DNA of 64,000 nucleotides from Silvimonas soli (GCF_030035605.1 NZ_CP106736.1:682001-746000), one strand, 5' to 3'. Counted from the first letter of the stretch, positions 8,953 to 17,869 are shown. The notes: generated from the letters alone by a model not told the origin. Numbers and translations: made by a program.

Positions 8953-9414
8953 ATGCAGATTCGCCCGCTTCAAGTGTCTGATCACACCGCCTGGCTTGCT
9001 CATTGGCAGGTCTATTGCGGCGGATACGACGCCACACTGGACCCACAAGTCACCGCCGCCACATGGCAGCGCATTCTGGATGCCAATGCGCCCATCCACG
9101 GGCTGGCCGCGGTGAACGACTCCGGCGAGCTGCTGGGTTTTTGCCACTTTGTTTGCCACCCGCATACCTGGAGTGCGCAAACCATCTGTTATCTGGAAGA
9201 TTTGTTTGTCAGCGCCAGCGCGCGCCGTCTTGGCGTGGCTTCGGCGCTGATTGAGCATGTGCGCCAATTGGGTATTGCCCAGCACTGGTTTCGCGTTTAC
9301 TGGATCACCGATGCTGGCAACGCAGCGGCGCAGGCGGTGTACGACAAGGTGGCCACGCGTACGGATTATGTCCGCTATGAAATTGCCCTGGGTAAACAGG
9401 CTGAGCTGGCCTGA
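8953..9414 (+). CDS. GNAT-family N-acetyltransferase
   Basis: Predicted acetyl-CoA-dependent acyltransferase of 153 residues. The GNAT core is visible: an N-terminal MQIRPLQVSDHTAW strand-helix, the beta-4 strand YLEDLFVSASARRLGVASALIEH that provides the acetyl-CoA pyrophosphate loop (R-R-L-G-V-A), and the C-terminal AQAVYDKVATRTDYVRYEI. The substrate is unknown. It stands between the usp genes and a GFA protein on the same strand, without overlap. Confidence 0.87.
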   Translation: MQIRPLQVSDHTAWLAHWQVYCGGYDATLDPQVTAATWQRILDANAPIHGLAAVNDSGELLGFCHFVCHPHTWSAQTICYLEDLFVSASARRLGVASALIEHVRQLGIAQHWFRVYWITDAGNAAAQAVYDKVATRTDYVRYEIALGKQAELA

Positions 9415-9469
9415 CACGCCAGGTAACCGAATCTTACCGATCGAGCTTTGCAATCCGGGAGCATTCAGC

Positions 9470-9871
9470 ATGCAACTCAATGGCCAATGTCTATGTGGTG
9501 CAGTCCATTACACCGTTGAAGACGCCTTTGAATACGCCGGTTATTGCCACTGCATCCGCTGCCGGCGCCGTACCGGATCGGCCTTCAACACCTATGCCGG
9601 TATCAAAACCGGCCAACTTCAGCTAACCCAAGGCGCGGAACATGTACGCCACCAGGATGAAAGCGCCGAGGGTTACGATGCCCATTGCGCGCTTTGCCTG
9701 TCGCCGCTGTTTTCAATCGTGCGTGGCCGTGAGTATGTGCACGTGCGCATCGGTACACTGACCGACACTCCATCGCGTCAGCCGGATCACCACATTTACG
9801 TGGCATTCAAGGCGCCGTGGCATCAGATTACCGACCAGCTGCCGCAATTTGCCGAACTGCCCCCACCCTAA
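9470..9871 (+). CDS. GFA/CENP-V-family zinc-binding protein
   Basis: Protein of 133 residues of the glutathione-dependent formaldehyde-activating enzyme fold family. The cysteine pattern at the N-terminus is typical: LNGQCLCGAVHY, then CHCIRCRRRTGSAF. The third cysteine group is CALCLSPLF, where most members have CxxCG followed by a polar residue. The ATG at 9470 follows GGGAG by eight bases, and an upstream in-frame extension lacks similarity. Most members have no proven activity, so only the fold is asserted. Confidence 0.85.
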   Translation: MQLNGQCLCGAVHYTVEDAFEYAGYCHCIRCRRRTGSAFNTYAGIKTGQLQLTQGAEHVRHQDESAEGYDAHCALCLSPLFSIVRGREYVHVRIGTLTDTPSRQPDHHIYVAFKAPWHQITDQLPQFAELPPP

Positions 9872-9968
9872 AAAACCGCCCCGCCAACAGCCTGCGGCAT
9901 AAAGGCTGCGCGTGGTAAAATCGCGCCCTTGCCCATCCAGCATGCGTGGCTCACCCTGCGCGTAATCC

Positions 9969-10658
9969 ATGCCCGCCTATCTTGCTCTTGATACTTCTAC
10001 CGAACATTTGTCGCTCGCTTTATCCGGCGGCGCAGCAGGTCTGACCGTGCGCGACTGGCATGTCGGCCAGCGCCATGCCGAGTTGACCCTGCAAGCCATC
10101 GAGCAATTGCTGGCAGATACCGGTGTACAGCGTAGCGAGATCAGCGGTATCGCCTTCGGCATGGGGCCGGGCTCGTTTACCGGCCTGCGCATCGGTTGTG
10201 GCATCGCCCAGGGTCTGGCATTCGGTTTGAATATCCCGCTGCTGGGTGTCTCCACCTTGCAAGCGCTGGCCGCTCAATGTGAAGGCGAACAAGCTTATGT
10301 TTGCCTGGATGCGCGCATGAACCAGGTTTATTGCGCGGCTTATCGCAAACAAGACGGCCAGTGGCTGGAAACCGTGGCCGCGACGGTCTGTGACCCGGAT
10401 GCAGTGCCGCTGCCAGAAGGCGAAGGCTGGATTGGCCTGGGTAGCGGTTTTGCCGCTTATGGCTCGTTACTGGCGCCGCGACTGGGCAATGCCATAGCCA
10501 GTATCGTGCCGGATCGCTTTCCGCATGCACGGGAGATTCTGGCATTGGCCACGCCATTGTTTGATGCCGGTAAAGGCTTGCCCGCCGATCAGGCTGAACT
10601 TTTATACCTGCGCGACAAAGTAGCGCTGAAAACCCACGAACGGGTTGCCAAGCCTTGA
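9969..10658 (+). CDS. tsaB: tRNA threonylcarbamoyladenosine biosynthesis protein TsaB
   Basis: Partner of TsaD in the complex that puts threonylcarbamoyl on A37 of ANN-decoding tRNAs. The 229-residue protein starts LALDTSTEHLSLAL and contains GIAFGMGPGSFTGLRIGCGIAQGLAFG, the hallmark of the ASKHA-fold TsaB/YeaZ family. It has the normal length. Its stop codon overlaps the TTG start of rimI, so the two are translationally coupled, an arrangement known for tsaB-rimI in many bacteria. Confidence 0.95.
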   Translation: MPAYLALDTSTEHLSLALSGGAAGLTVRDWHVGQRHAELTLQAIEQLLADTGVQRSEISGIAFGMGPGSFTGLRIGCGIAQGLAFGLNIPLLGVSTLQALAAQCEGEQAYVCLDARMNQVYCAAYRKQDGQWLETVAATVCDPDAVPLPEGEGWIGLGSGFAAYGSLLAPRLGNAIASIVPDRFPHAREILALATPLFDAGKGLPADQAELLYLRDKVALKTHERVAKP

Positions 10659-11104
10659 ATATCCGCAAACTGCATCATGCCGATCTGGATGCCATCCTGG
10701 CCCTGGATGCCGAAACCAATCCCCACCCATGGGCATTGGGGCATTGGCATGACTCGCTGGAAAATCACACTTGCCTGGTACTGGAAACGGACGGCGAAGT
10801 CGCTGGCTTTGCCGTGGCCAGCCTGGTGCTGGATGAAGCCGAACTGTTGCTGATTGCAGTAGCGCCATGGCAGCAACGCCAGGGCTTGGGCCAGCGTTTG
10901 CTGGGCGGATTGATTGATCAGCTAAAGACCAAAGGTGCGCGCAGTCTGTTTCTGGAAGTGCGCGTGGGCAATCAACCCGCGCGGACTTTGTACGAAAAGC
11001 TGGGTGCTACCGCCACTGGCTTGCGTAAAGGCTACTATCCGGTACCCGGTGGCGGGCGCGAAGATGCGGTACTCTATACTTTTGATTTAACCGGAGCTGC
11101 CTGA
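10655..11104 (+). CDS. rimI: Ribosomal protein S18-alanine N-acetyltransferase
   Basis: GNAT enzyme that acetylates the N-terminal alanine of ribosomal protein S18. The 149 residues include LLIAVAPWQQRQGLGQRLLGGLI (acetyl-CoA loop QRQGLG) and the RimI tail EVRVGNQPARTLYEKLGATATGLRKGYYP. The start is a TTG at 10655 that overlaps the tsaB TGA (TTGA). No later ATG would keep the first strand IRKLHHADLDAI. Its stop overlaps the next start (TGATG). The operon position strongly supports the name. Confidence 0.92.
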   Translation: MNIRKLHHADLDAILALDAETNPHPWALGHWHDSLENHTCLVLETDGEVAGFAVASLVLDEAELLLIAVAPWQQRQGLGQRLLGGLIDQLKTKGARSLFLEVRVGNQPARTLYEKLGATATGLRKGYYPVPGGGREDAVLYTFDLTGAA

Positions 11105-12000
11105 TGGGTCGGCGTGAACAGATTCTGCACGAAATGGGCTTTACGCCACTTTGGGTAGACCGCGAACGACTGCAGGCCTTCAAACTGGAAGAAGCCGCAT
11201 TAGCAGCTGAAGCAGTCACCGCTGCCCTGCAGCCAACTGCCGTCACGCCATCGGCAAATACGCCGGTAACCGCCACGCACGCTGCGCCAGTTGTTACCCA
11301 GGCTCAACCACAAGCACCTGTTGCAGAATCTGCACGACCGGTCCGCGCAGCGCCATCCATCCCCGTTGTACCCGAAACCAGCGCCCGCGCCGCACCCGCG
11401 CCATTGGTCACAGCCGAGCCCGATGCCCGCAGTCTGGAAATCGGCCAGATGGATTGGCATGCGCTGCAGCAGTCCGTCAAAGGCTGTACCGCCTGCAAGC
11501 TATGCGAAGGTCGCAACAACACGGTTTATGGTGTGGGTAACGCCAACGCCGACATTATGGTGATTGGCGAAGCACCGGGCCAGCAAGAAGACCTGCAAGG
11601 CGAGCCTTTTGTGGGGGCTGCCGGGCAATTGCTGGACAATATGCTCAAGGCCATAGGCGAGCAGCGCGGCGAACGGGTGTATATCGCCAATGTGCTTAAA
11701 TGCCGTCCGCCCAACAACCGCAACCCGTTGCCGGAAGAAGTGGCGCAATGCTCCCCATATTTGCGCCGCCAGGTAGAACTGGTCAAACCCAAAGTGATCT
11801 TTGCCGTGGGTCGCTTTGCCATCCAGACCTTGCTGCAAACCGACGCGCCGATCAGTTCTTTGCGCGGCACTTTGCATCACTATCAAGGCGTACCGGTAGT
11901 GGTGAGCTATCACCCGGCATATTTGCTGCGTAACTTGCCAGACAAAGCCAAGGCGTGGCGCGATTTGTTGTTGCTGCAGGCCACGTTCAAGGGTTTGTAA
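11104..12000 (+). CDS. Type-4 uracil-DNA glycosylase with an iron-sulfur cluster
   Basis: Removes uracil from DNA as the first step of base excision repair. The 298-residue protein has an N-terminal helix, then a low-complexity Ala/Pro/Val-rich linker at about 35-110, then the catalytic domain. That domain carries the cluster cysteines (CTACKLCEG and a later pair around LKCRPP and QCSPY), the active-site GEAPGQQEDLQGEPFVGAAG and the C-terminal SYHPAYLLR. This is the family-4 pattern, formerly annotated as phage SPO1 polymerase-related. It overlaps rimI by one base, completing a three-gene operon. The linker is longer than in archaeal members. Confidence 0.93.
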   Translation: MGRREQILHEMGFTPLWVDRERLQAFKLEEAALAAEAVTAALQPTAVTPSANTPVTATHAAPVVTQAQPQAPVAESARPVRAAPSIPVVPETSARAAPAPLVTAEPDARSLEIGQMDWHALQQSVKGCTACKLCEGRNNTVYGVGNANADIMVIGEAPGQQEDLQGEPFVGAAGQLLDNMLKAIGEQRGERVYIANVLKCRPPNNRNPLPEEVAQCSPYLRRQVELVKPKVIFAVGRFAIQTLLQTDAPISSLRGTLHHYQGVPVVVSYHPAYLLRNLPDKAKAWRDLLLLQATFKGL

Positions 12001-12028
12001 CAGCACTGATGGCGGCGGATTGCACCGC

Positions 12029-12637
12029 CTACAGTGGCAGCCCGTTGCGAGTGTACGCCCGCCGCCACTGCTCGCTGTGGTGCAAGACGTCGGGCCAGAA
12101 CGCCAGAAAATCCGCTTCAAACCCCTGATATTGCTCGATGAGTTCCTCGCCGCCGCCCACCATGGGATTAGGCCGGGACAAACGCCGCGTCGCCATATTG
12201 TCGATAGCGCGAGTAATCGATGCCACCTCGCGGTACGACGTGAGCCAGTCGTATTGCTGCATATGGGGCAGTATCTGCGCCAGCCTTTCCGGCAGTACGG
12301 TTTGATTCGCCCGCAGCAAGGTGTAAGTGTCGTTGGCAAAATCCGGCAGTGCCTGATCACTGAATTCGCTCCAGCGCGCGGCCAGAAAGTGGTCATAAAA
12401 CATGTCGACCATGATTCCCGAGTAGCGCCGCCGTAGCGCGCTTACCCGTGCCCGGCTGGCCAGAAAAGCCGGGGGTTCATCCGCAAATACGTCAATACTG
12501 CGATGCAGGGCAACCCCTGCCGCAAGCGGCTCTGCCAGCTGACCCGGCAAGGGGCCTTTGACAAAATCGCCCAGCAGCCCACCCAGCCGATAGGCCGGTG
12601 CCGGTCCAGCAAGTAAAAGATGCGCAAGATAATTCAT
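12029..12637 (-). CDS. acpH: Acyl carrier protein phosphodiesterase
   Basis: Predicted ACP hydrolyase that removes 4'-phosphopantetheine from holo-ACP. The 202-residue protein begins MNYLAHLLLAGP and has GGLLGDFVKGPLPG followed by GVALHRSIDVFAD, the conserved metal-dependent HD-like signature of AcpH/DUF479, and later FYDHFLAARWSEF. Length matches the family (about 190-200). The ATG at 12637 is chosen because homologs begin MNYLAH. It converges with the glycosylase operon, leaving 28 bases between the stop codons. Confidence 0.9.
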   Translation of the reverse strand: MNYLAHLLLAGPAPAYRLGGLLGDFVKGPLPGQLAEPLAAGVALHRSIDVFADEPPAFLASRARVSALRRRYSGIMVDMFYDHFLAARWSEFSDQALPDFANDTYTLLRANQTVLPERLAQILPHMQQYDWLTSYREVASITRAIDNMATRRLSRPNPMVGGGEELIEQYQGFEADFLAFWPDVLHHSEQWRRAYTRNGLPL

Positions 12638-12787
12638 CGGTTTTGCAATGCAAGTCACTCTGGGTAGGCCAACGCGATGCTGGCCGCGAACTTTTTTCGC
12701 GAAATGCGCCCAACTACAGATCGGGGCACAGGCCGGATATTTATAGGCCCGCCCCAAAACCACCACTGCTGGAGCAGGCCGCCACCT

Positions 12788-13876
12788 ATGACATGGATGA
12801 GAAGAACGCTGGCACTGGCGTTGACCGCACTAACCGGCAATCCGCATCGCAATATTCATTTCGACCCGGCCAAACCACATCATACGCCAACGGGATTTCG
12901 CAACCGTTACCCGCACGGCCGCCCTTCTGCCGATGATCTGCGGCGCTGGCGGGCCGAACGCAAAGCACACAATCTGCCGCCACCTCCCACAACTGATTTG
13001 TCCGCTATCGCGCCGCATCTGGACTTTATCCACCAGCGCCACGACGCCCCTGCCGTCACCTGGATCGGCCATAACACGCTGTTGCTACAGGTAGCCGGGC
13101 TCAATATTTTGACTGACCCGGTGTTTTCCGAACGCTGTTCGCCGGTGCCCTTTGCAGGCCCCAAGCGCCATCAGCCGCCCGGCGTGGCTTTGGCCGAGCT
13201 GCCACATATTGATCTGGTACTGATTTCGCATAACCACTATGACCATCTGGATCACGCCAGTGTGATGGCCTTGTCACGCCAGGCTGGCGGTCCGCCCACC
13301 TTTGCCGTCGCCCTGGGCATGGATGCCTGGATGAAGCGCAAGTTGCCACACCTACCGGCCGAGCGTTTGATCTATCTGGATTGGTGGGAAACCGCGCAAG
13401 CTGGCAAAGCCACGCTGACTTTCGTCCCGGTGCAGCACTGGAGTGCCCGCACGCCGCTGGACCGCAACGCCACGCTGTGGGGCGCCTGGGTGCTCGAAGT
13501 CGACGGCTTTCGCTTCTTTTTCTCGGGCGATCTGGGTTATTCAAAAGACATTGGTGATATCGCCGAGCGTTTCGATGGTTTCGATTTCGCCGCCATTGGC
13601 GTAGGCGCCTATGAGCCGCGCTGGTTTATGCAGAACCAGCACGTCAATCCGGAGGAATCGGTGCGGATACATCGTGAATTGCGCTCGCGCCTCTCCATGG
13701 GCATTCACTGGGGCACTTTTGAGCTAACCGATGAGCCGCTGGACCAACCCAGAGCCGATCTGGCGATTGCTTGCGAGGAACAAGGTCTGGCTCCCGGCGA
13801 GTTTTTTGTGCTGCGCCATGGTGAAACCCGTGAATTGCACGGTGCAAAGCTGGAAGTCCCACCATCCGAAATATGA
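12788..13876 (+). CDS. Metallo-beta-lactamase-fold hydrolase, NAPE-PLD/RomA-like
   Basis: Predicted zinc hydrolase of 362 residues. The MBL metal motif HNHYDHLDH is near residue 150, with WIGHNTLLLQVAGLNILTDPVFS before it and a later FSGDLGY and HWGTF. The N-terminal TPTGFRNRYPHGR is typical of the NAPE-phospholipase-D-like/RomA branch. The substrate in bacteria is not settled. The ATG at 12788 is preceded by weak purines, and a second ATG three codons on (12797) is equally possible. It sits upstream of a two-component pair but is not overlapping with it. Confidence 0.85.
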   Translation: MTWMRRTLALALTALTGNPHRNIHFDPAKPHHTPTGFRNRYPHGRPSADDLRRWRAERKAHNLPPPPTTDLSAIAPHLDFIHQRHDAPAVTWIGHNTLLLQVAGLNILTDPVFSERCSPVPFAGPKRHQPPGVALAELPHIDLVLISHNHYDHLDHASVMALSRQAGGPPTFAVALGMDAWMKRKLPHLPAERLIYLDWWETAQAGKATLTFVPVQHWSARTPLDRNATLWGAWVLEVDGFRFFFSGDLGYSKDIGDIAERFDGFDFAAIGVGAYEPRWFMQNQHVNPEESVRIHRELRSRLSMGIHWGTFELTDEPLDQPRADLAIACEEQGLAPGEFFVLRHGETRELHGAKLEVPPSEI

Positions 13877-13887
13877 CAAATGAGTAT

Positions 13888-13967
13888 TTTGTATCAGCGC
13901 TTGCAATCTGCAGCCCGCTTTGTATCAGCGGGCGAAAATTGGCGTAATTGATACTTGAAGATACAAA
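13888..13967 (+). repeat. TTTGTATCAGCG direct repeats plus an inverted half, candidate regulator site
   Basis: TTTGTATCAGCG occurs at 13888-13899 and again at 13919-13930, exactly 31 bases apart (about three helical turns). GATACAAA at 13960-13967 is the inverted half. The cluster lies 43-122 bases before the response-regulator start, as expected for an OmpR-type autoregulatory site. Confidence 0.5.
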
Positions 13968-14009
13968 CCTGGCGTGTGCCGCCGTGCAGCTTTGACATAA
14001 TGGCCCTCC

Positions 14010-14738
14010 ATGGAAACCCAAAACCCTTCGCGCATTCTGGTGGTCGATGACGACCAGGAAATCCGTACCCTGCTGGCCGACTATCTGGACTCCCACGGTT
14101 TTCGCACCGTGATGGCGGCAGACGGCACTGCCATGCAGCGGGCCCTGGAAACCAGCAAAGTTGATCTGGTGGTGCTTGACCTCACCCTGCCCGGTGAAGA
14201 CGGCTTGACCTTGTGCCGCAATCTGCGTTCAACGTCGGCCGTGCCGGTGATCATCCTGACCGCACGCGGCGATCCGGTCGACCGCATTCTGGGACTGGAA
14301 ATGGGTGCCGACGATTATCTGACCAAACCGTTTGAACCGCGTGAACTGGTCGCCCGGGTACGGACCGTGCTGCGCCGGACGTGGGCATTGCCGCCCAATC
14401 TGGATGCGCCGGACGCCATTGCCATGAATTTTGCCGGCTGGACGCTGGACCTGCGCGCGCGCCATCTGGTGCGACATGACGGCGTGCTGGTCATGTTGTC
14501 AGGTGGTGAGTTCCGGTTGCTGAAGATTTTGCTGGAACACCCGCAACGCGTCCTTAATCGCGACCAGATTCTGAATCTGACGCAAGGCCGCGACGCCGAT
14601 CCGTTTGAACGCTCCATTGATTTGCAAATCAGCCGTTTGCGCCAAAAACTGGGCGATGATGCCCGCGCTCCGCAACTGATCAAGACCGTGCGCAACGAAG
14701 GCTACGTGCTGTCCGCCAGTGTCGCGGTAGAGCATTGA
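14010..14738 (+). CDS. OmpR-family response regulator
   Basis: Two-component DNA-binding regulator of 242 residues. The receiver domain has the acidic pair DDD near residue 15, the phospho-acceptor Asp in LVVLDLTLPGEDG, the Thr in ILTARG and the Lys in YLTKPFEP. The C-terminal winged helix runs from about 140 to 235 (LSGGEFRLLKILLEHP, RSIDLQISRLRQKLGDD, KTVRNEGYVLS). The stop codon overlaps the TTG start of the histidine kinase gene, so both are made together. Direct repeats in the upstream region may be its own binding site. Target genes are unknown; the adjacent MBL protein and the deacetylase-like gene are candidates by position only. Confidence 0.95.
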   Translation: METQNPSRILVVDDDQEIRTLLADYLDSHGFRTVMAADGTAMQRALETSKVDLVVLDLTLPGEDGLTLCRNLRSTSAVPVIILTARGDPVDRILGLEMGADDYLTKPFEPRELVARVRTVLRRTWALPPNLDAPDAIAMNFAGWTLDLRARHLVRHDGVLVMLSGGEFRLLKILLEHPQRVLNRDQILNLTQGRDADPFERSIDLQISRLRQKLGDDARAPQLIKTVRNEGYVLSASVAVEH

Positions 14739-16129
14739 AAGTCCGCATGCAACTGATCCAGCGTTTTTTCGGTTCGATCACCAATCGCGTATTTCTGCTG
14801 TTGGCTTTGGGCATTGTTGTAGCCATTTTTGTCACCTTCTCGTTGGCCATGCGCGAAGACCGGCAAACCATGCAAACCATGCGTAACGAGCACGAAGCCG
14901 AGCGCGTCGCGCAATTTGTGCGATTAATGGAATCGGTCCCTGATGGTGTGCGCACGCAGATTGCCCAGTCAGGCATGCAAATCGGCTTGCACGCCACGCT
15001 GAGCCCGCCGCAACCGATGGCAGCACAGGAAGATGATTCACTGATCGCCTTGCTACGCAGCCGCTTGCCCAAAGGCGTGGTTCTACGGCAGGCTGGCGCC
15101 AATACTGAATGCCGCCGCCCCGAAACCATGGCGCCAGGCTTCTTTCGTGGCGGACCGGCATCGCCGGAACACCAGAGCTGCCATCTGATTGACCTGACGT
15201 TGAGTGATGGCACGCCATTGCATCTCACACTGGGTTGGTCCGCGCCGCCACCTGGCGAACAGCCACCGCCGCCACGGACCAATTTTCCCTGGCACTGGCT
15301 GGTGTTCTTTAGCCTGATTGCCCTGCTGGCGTATCTGGGTGCGCGCATGATCGTCAAGCCATTGCGCCGCATGACCTATCTGGCCGAAGAGTTGGGACGC
15401 AATATCGATCGCCCGCCACTGCCCGAAGAAGGCCCGAGCGAAATCCGCCACGCCATTGCTGCGGTCAACGGCATGCAAGTACAGATTCGGCGGCATATCG
15501 AGCAGCGCATGTTCATGCTGTCAGCCATTGCGCATGACCTGCAAACGCCGCTCACCCGGCTGCGACTGCGGCTGGAAAAGGTGAATGACGAAACCCTGCG
15601 CAAGCAATTGCTGGGCGACCTGGCCGCCATGCAGCAAATGGTGCGCGAAGGCCTCGATTTTGCCCGCAGCATGAATTCGGTCGAGACCTTCCAGAACATT
15701 GATATCGATTCCTTGCTGGAAACGCTCTGCGCCGACGCCGCCGACGCGGGGCAAGACGTGTCTTTTGCCGGGCACACCGGCGCGACGGTGCAAGCCAGCG
15801 TGAGCTCGCTCAAGCGTTGTATCGCCAACCTGATGGATAACGCGGTCAAGTACGGCGAATACGCCAGGGTAGAAGCCACCTTGGTCGGCAAACAGGTGGA
15901 AGTTCGGGTGAGCGACGGTGGCCCGGGCGTTCCGGCCAATCTGCTCGAAAGCGTGTTTGACCCGTTCTTTCGGGTTGAGAATTCGCGCTCCCGTGAAACC
16001 GGGGGAGTCGGGCTGGGATTGGCGATTGCGCGCAATATCGCGCAAAAACATGGCGGCAAGCTACGATTGGAAAATGGCTCTGTCGGTGCCGTCGCCGTAC
16101 TGACTCTGCCGGTGGCAAAACAAGTCTGA
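14735..16129 (+). CDS. Sensor histidine kinase (partner of the OmpR-type regulator)
   Basis: Inner-membrane sensor of 464 residues. A transmembrane helix near residues 17-38 is followed by a periplasmic domain of about 150 residues, a second helix near 190-212 and a HAMP linker (IVKPLRRMTYLAEELGR). The phospho-acceptor box is SAIAHDLQTPLTRLRL. The ATPase domain has the N box (LMDNAVKYG), G1 (VSDGGPGVP) and G2 (GGVGLGLAIA). Translation can begin at the overlapping TTG (14735) or four codons later at the ATG at 14747. The signal is unknown. The periplasmic domain is rich in prolines just before the second helix. Confidence 0.94.
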   Translation: MKVRMQLIQRFFGSITNRVFLLLALGIVVAIFVTFSLAMREDRQTMQTMRNEHEAERVAQFVRLMESVPDGVRTQIAQSGMQIGLHATLSPPQPMAAQEDDSLIALLRSRLPKGVVLRQAGANTECRRPETMAPGFFRGGPASPEHQSCHLIDLTLSDGTPLHLTLGWSAPPPGEQPPPPRTNFPWHWLVFFSLIALLAYLGARMIVKPLRRMTYLAEELGRNIDRPPLPEEGPSEIRHAIAAVNGMQVQIRRHIEQRMFMLSAIAHDLQTPLTRLRLRLEKVNDETLRKQLLGDLAAMQQMVREGLDFARSMNSVETFQNIDIDSLLETLCADAADAGQDVSFAGHTGATVQASVSSLKRCIANLMDNAVKYGEYARVEATLVGKQVEVRVSDGGPGVPANLLESVFDPFFRVENSRSRETGGVGLGLAIARNIAQKHGGKLRLENGSVGAVAVLTLPVAKQV

Positions 16130-16259
16130 CCACCGCATCGGCCTGCATAACAAAACACCGTTTGTCGCCTTTACGGCTTGCGGATGCATCCCGGGTATTC
16201 GCAAGCCCGTACGTAACGTTGTAGCACCTCAGCGATCAAGACCATCAGGACGCAAGAAG

Positions 16260-16943
16260 ATGTACCAGCAGGAACTGGATCTCGCCCGTGCGCGCCGGTT
16301 TGCCGAGCAATATCCTGCCCACTGTTTTTATCAGGGCAGAGGCCGTGGCTTGGGCGTAGCACTGACTTTCAGTGATGGCCCCGCTGCCACCACCGCGGCG
16401 CTGCTGGATATGCTACGGGTGCATCGAATTCCTGCGACCTTCTTCTGGCAAGGCGACCAACTGGCCCGTAATCACCAGTTACTGCGCCAAGCGCTGGCAG
16501 ACGGGCACACCATTGGCAATCTGTCGTGGGATCACCCGCATGCCGAATCCCTGTCGGTGATGGACTTCTGGCTGCAGCAAATTCAGCGGACTGATGATGA
16601 ATTTCAGCGTCTGGCCGGCATTCGCCCACGCCTGTTTCGGCCGCCCTATGCCGAACTGACACCAGAACAATTGCGTATTCTGGTGGAGCACGATTTCCGG
16701 GTCATGGGTTGGTCCATTGACCCGCGAAACTGGGAAAACCCGACAGCACCCGAACGCGCCATTGAAGTGACCGAACAAGTGTTACGTCAGGCTTATCCGC
16801 AATCGATTGTTCTACTGCACGAAGGGCCGGTGACACTGGATAACGTGGTGGAAGTGGTCGACCAGATCGTGCCCAGCCTGAAATCCCGCGGCTACCACTT
16901 CGTGACCGCCGACCAGCTGGTTGGCGTCAAACCCTACGCCTGA
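16260..16943 (+). CDS. Polysaccharide-deacetylase-like protein with degenerate NodB motifs
   Basis: NodB-fold protein of 227 residues without a signal peptide or membrane anchor. Motif 1 is TFSDGP (36-41), so the usual catalytic-base Asp is Ser38. Motif 2 is GNLSWDHPH, where Leu88 replaces the first metal-binding His. RPPY, the Trp strand GWSIDPRNW and a LLHEG motif with its His are kept. The canonical paralog at 39693-40535 has TFDDGP and NHTYDH, which makes the changes stand out. Family knowledge says both altered positions matter for metal-dependent deacetylation, so an inactive or altered-function protein is likely. Confidence 0.82.
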   Translation: MYQQELDLARARRFAEQYPAHCFYQGRGRGLGVALTFSDGPAATTAALLDMLRVHRIPATFFWQGDQLARNHQLLRQALADGHTIGNLSWDHPHAESLSVMDFWLQQIQRTDDEFQRLAGIRPRLFRPPYAELTPEQLRILVEHDFRVMGWSIDPRNWENPTAPERAIEVTEQVLRQAYPQSIVLLHEGPVTLDNVVEVVDQIVPSLKSRGYHFVTADQLVGVKPYA

Positions 16944-16989
16944 GTTCGCATCGCTTCGCGTCATCCCCCCAAAAAAAGTAACCAGAAAC

Positions 16990-17826
16990 TCAATACGGCT
17001 TGTCACCCAGGATGGTGGCGCGATGCATGATGCGCCGGTGCGGCAGATAATCCGCCACTGCATAGTGTTGGGTGATGCGGTTATCCCAGAAAGCCACGTC
17101 GTTTTCTTGCCAGCGCCAACGCAGGGTGAATTCGGGCCGGGCAATATGCGCAAACAAAAAGTCCAGTAGTGCCTGGCTTTCCCGCGCGCTGAATTCATTA
17201 ATACGGGTGGTAAAGCCATCATTTACAAACAGCGCTTTCTTGCCGGTTTGCGGGTGAGTGCGAATCACTGGATGGGTGATCGGTGGGTGTCTGGCGCGGC
17301 TGGCATGCCATTGCGCATGCACCTCTTCGCTCACGGCAAAGCGTGTTTCCGGGAAAGACTTGCCAAAGTCGTGGGTAGCCGTCAGGCCATCCAGCAAGTG
17401 TTGCAGCGGTGGGGAGAGCGCCTCGTAAGCAGCCGTGCCGCTCGCCCACAATGTATCGCCCCCCGTTGGCGGCAACTGTTTGGCAGCCAGGATCGCTCCC
17501 AGCGGCGGCGTTTCAATGAAAGTGACATCGGTATGCCAGTTGTCGTTATCAGGCAGATTCTGGTCATGAGTATCCAGAATCAGCACTTCGGGCGTGTCTG
17601 GCACGTTCGGGTAGATCGGATGAATATGCAGATCGCCAAAGTGGCGGGCAAAGTTGCGTTGCTGCAGTGGAGTCAGTGGCTGTTCGCGAAAGAACAACAC
17701 CTGGTACTGCAACAGCGCGTCTTTCAGGGCAGCGAAATGCCCGTCTGACAATGGCTCGGCCAGATTGACGCCTTCGATGATGGCGCCCAGCGCGGCGCCG
17801 ATTGGGGTGAATTGCAATGTAGTCAT
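16990..17826 (-). CDS. tauD: Taurine dioxygenase
   Basis: Fe(II)/2-oxoglutarate-dependent oxygenase that converts taurine to aminoacetaldehyde and sulfite in the cytosol. The 278 residues include the iron ligands His98 and Asp100 in NWHTDVTF, the distal His in WDNRITQHYAVADY and the 2-oxoglutarate-binding Arg in RRIMHRATI. The N-terminus TPIGAALGAIIEGVNL is typical of TauD. It lies 186 bases downstream of tauC on the same strand, with a palindromic repeat between them. Confidence 0.95.
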   Translation of the reverse strand: MTTLQFTPIGAALGAIIEGVNLAEPLSDGHFAALKDALLQYQVLFFREQPLTPLQQRNFARHFGDLHIHPIYPNVPDTPEVLILDTHDQNLPDNDNWHTDVTFIETPPLGAILAAKQLPPTGGDTLWASGTAAYEALSPPLQHLLDGLTATHDFGKSFPETRFAVSEEVHAQWHASRARHPPITHPVIRTHPQTGKKALFVNDGFTTRINEFSARESQALLDFLFAHIARPEFTLRWRWQENDVAFWDNRITQHYAVADYLPHRRIMHRATILGDKPY

Positions 17827-17869
17827 GTTCCTGGCTCTTTATGTATCCATATCCGCAACGCCCACACTC

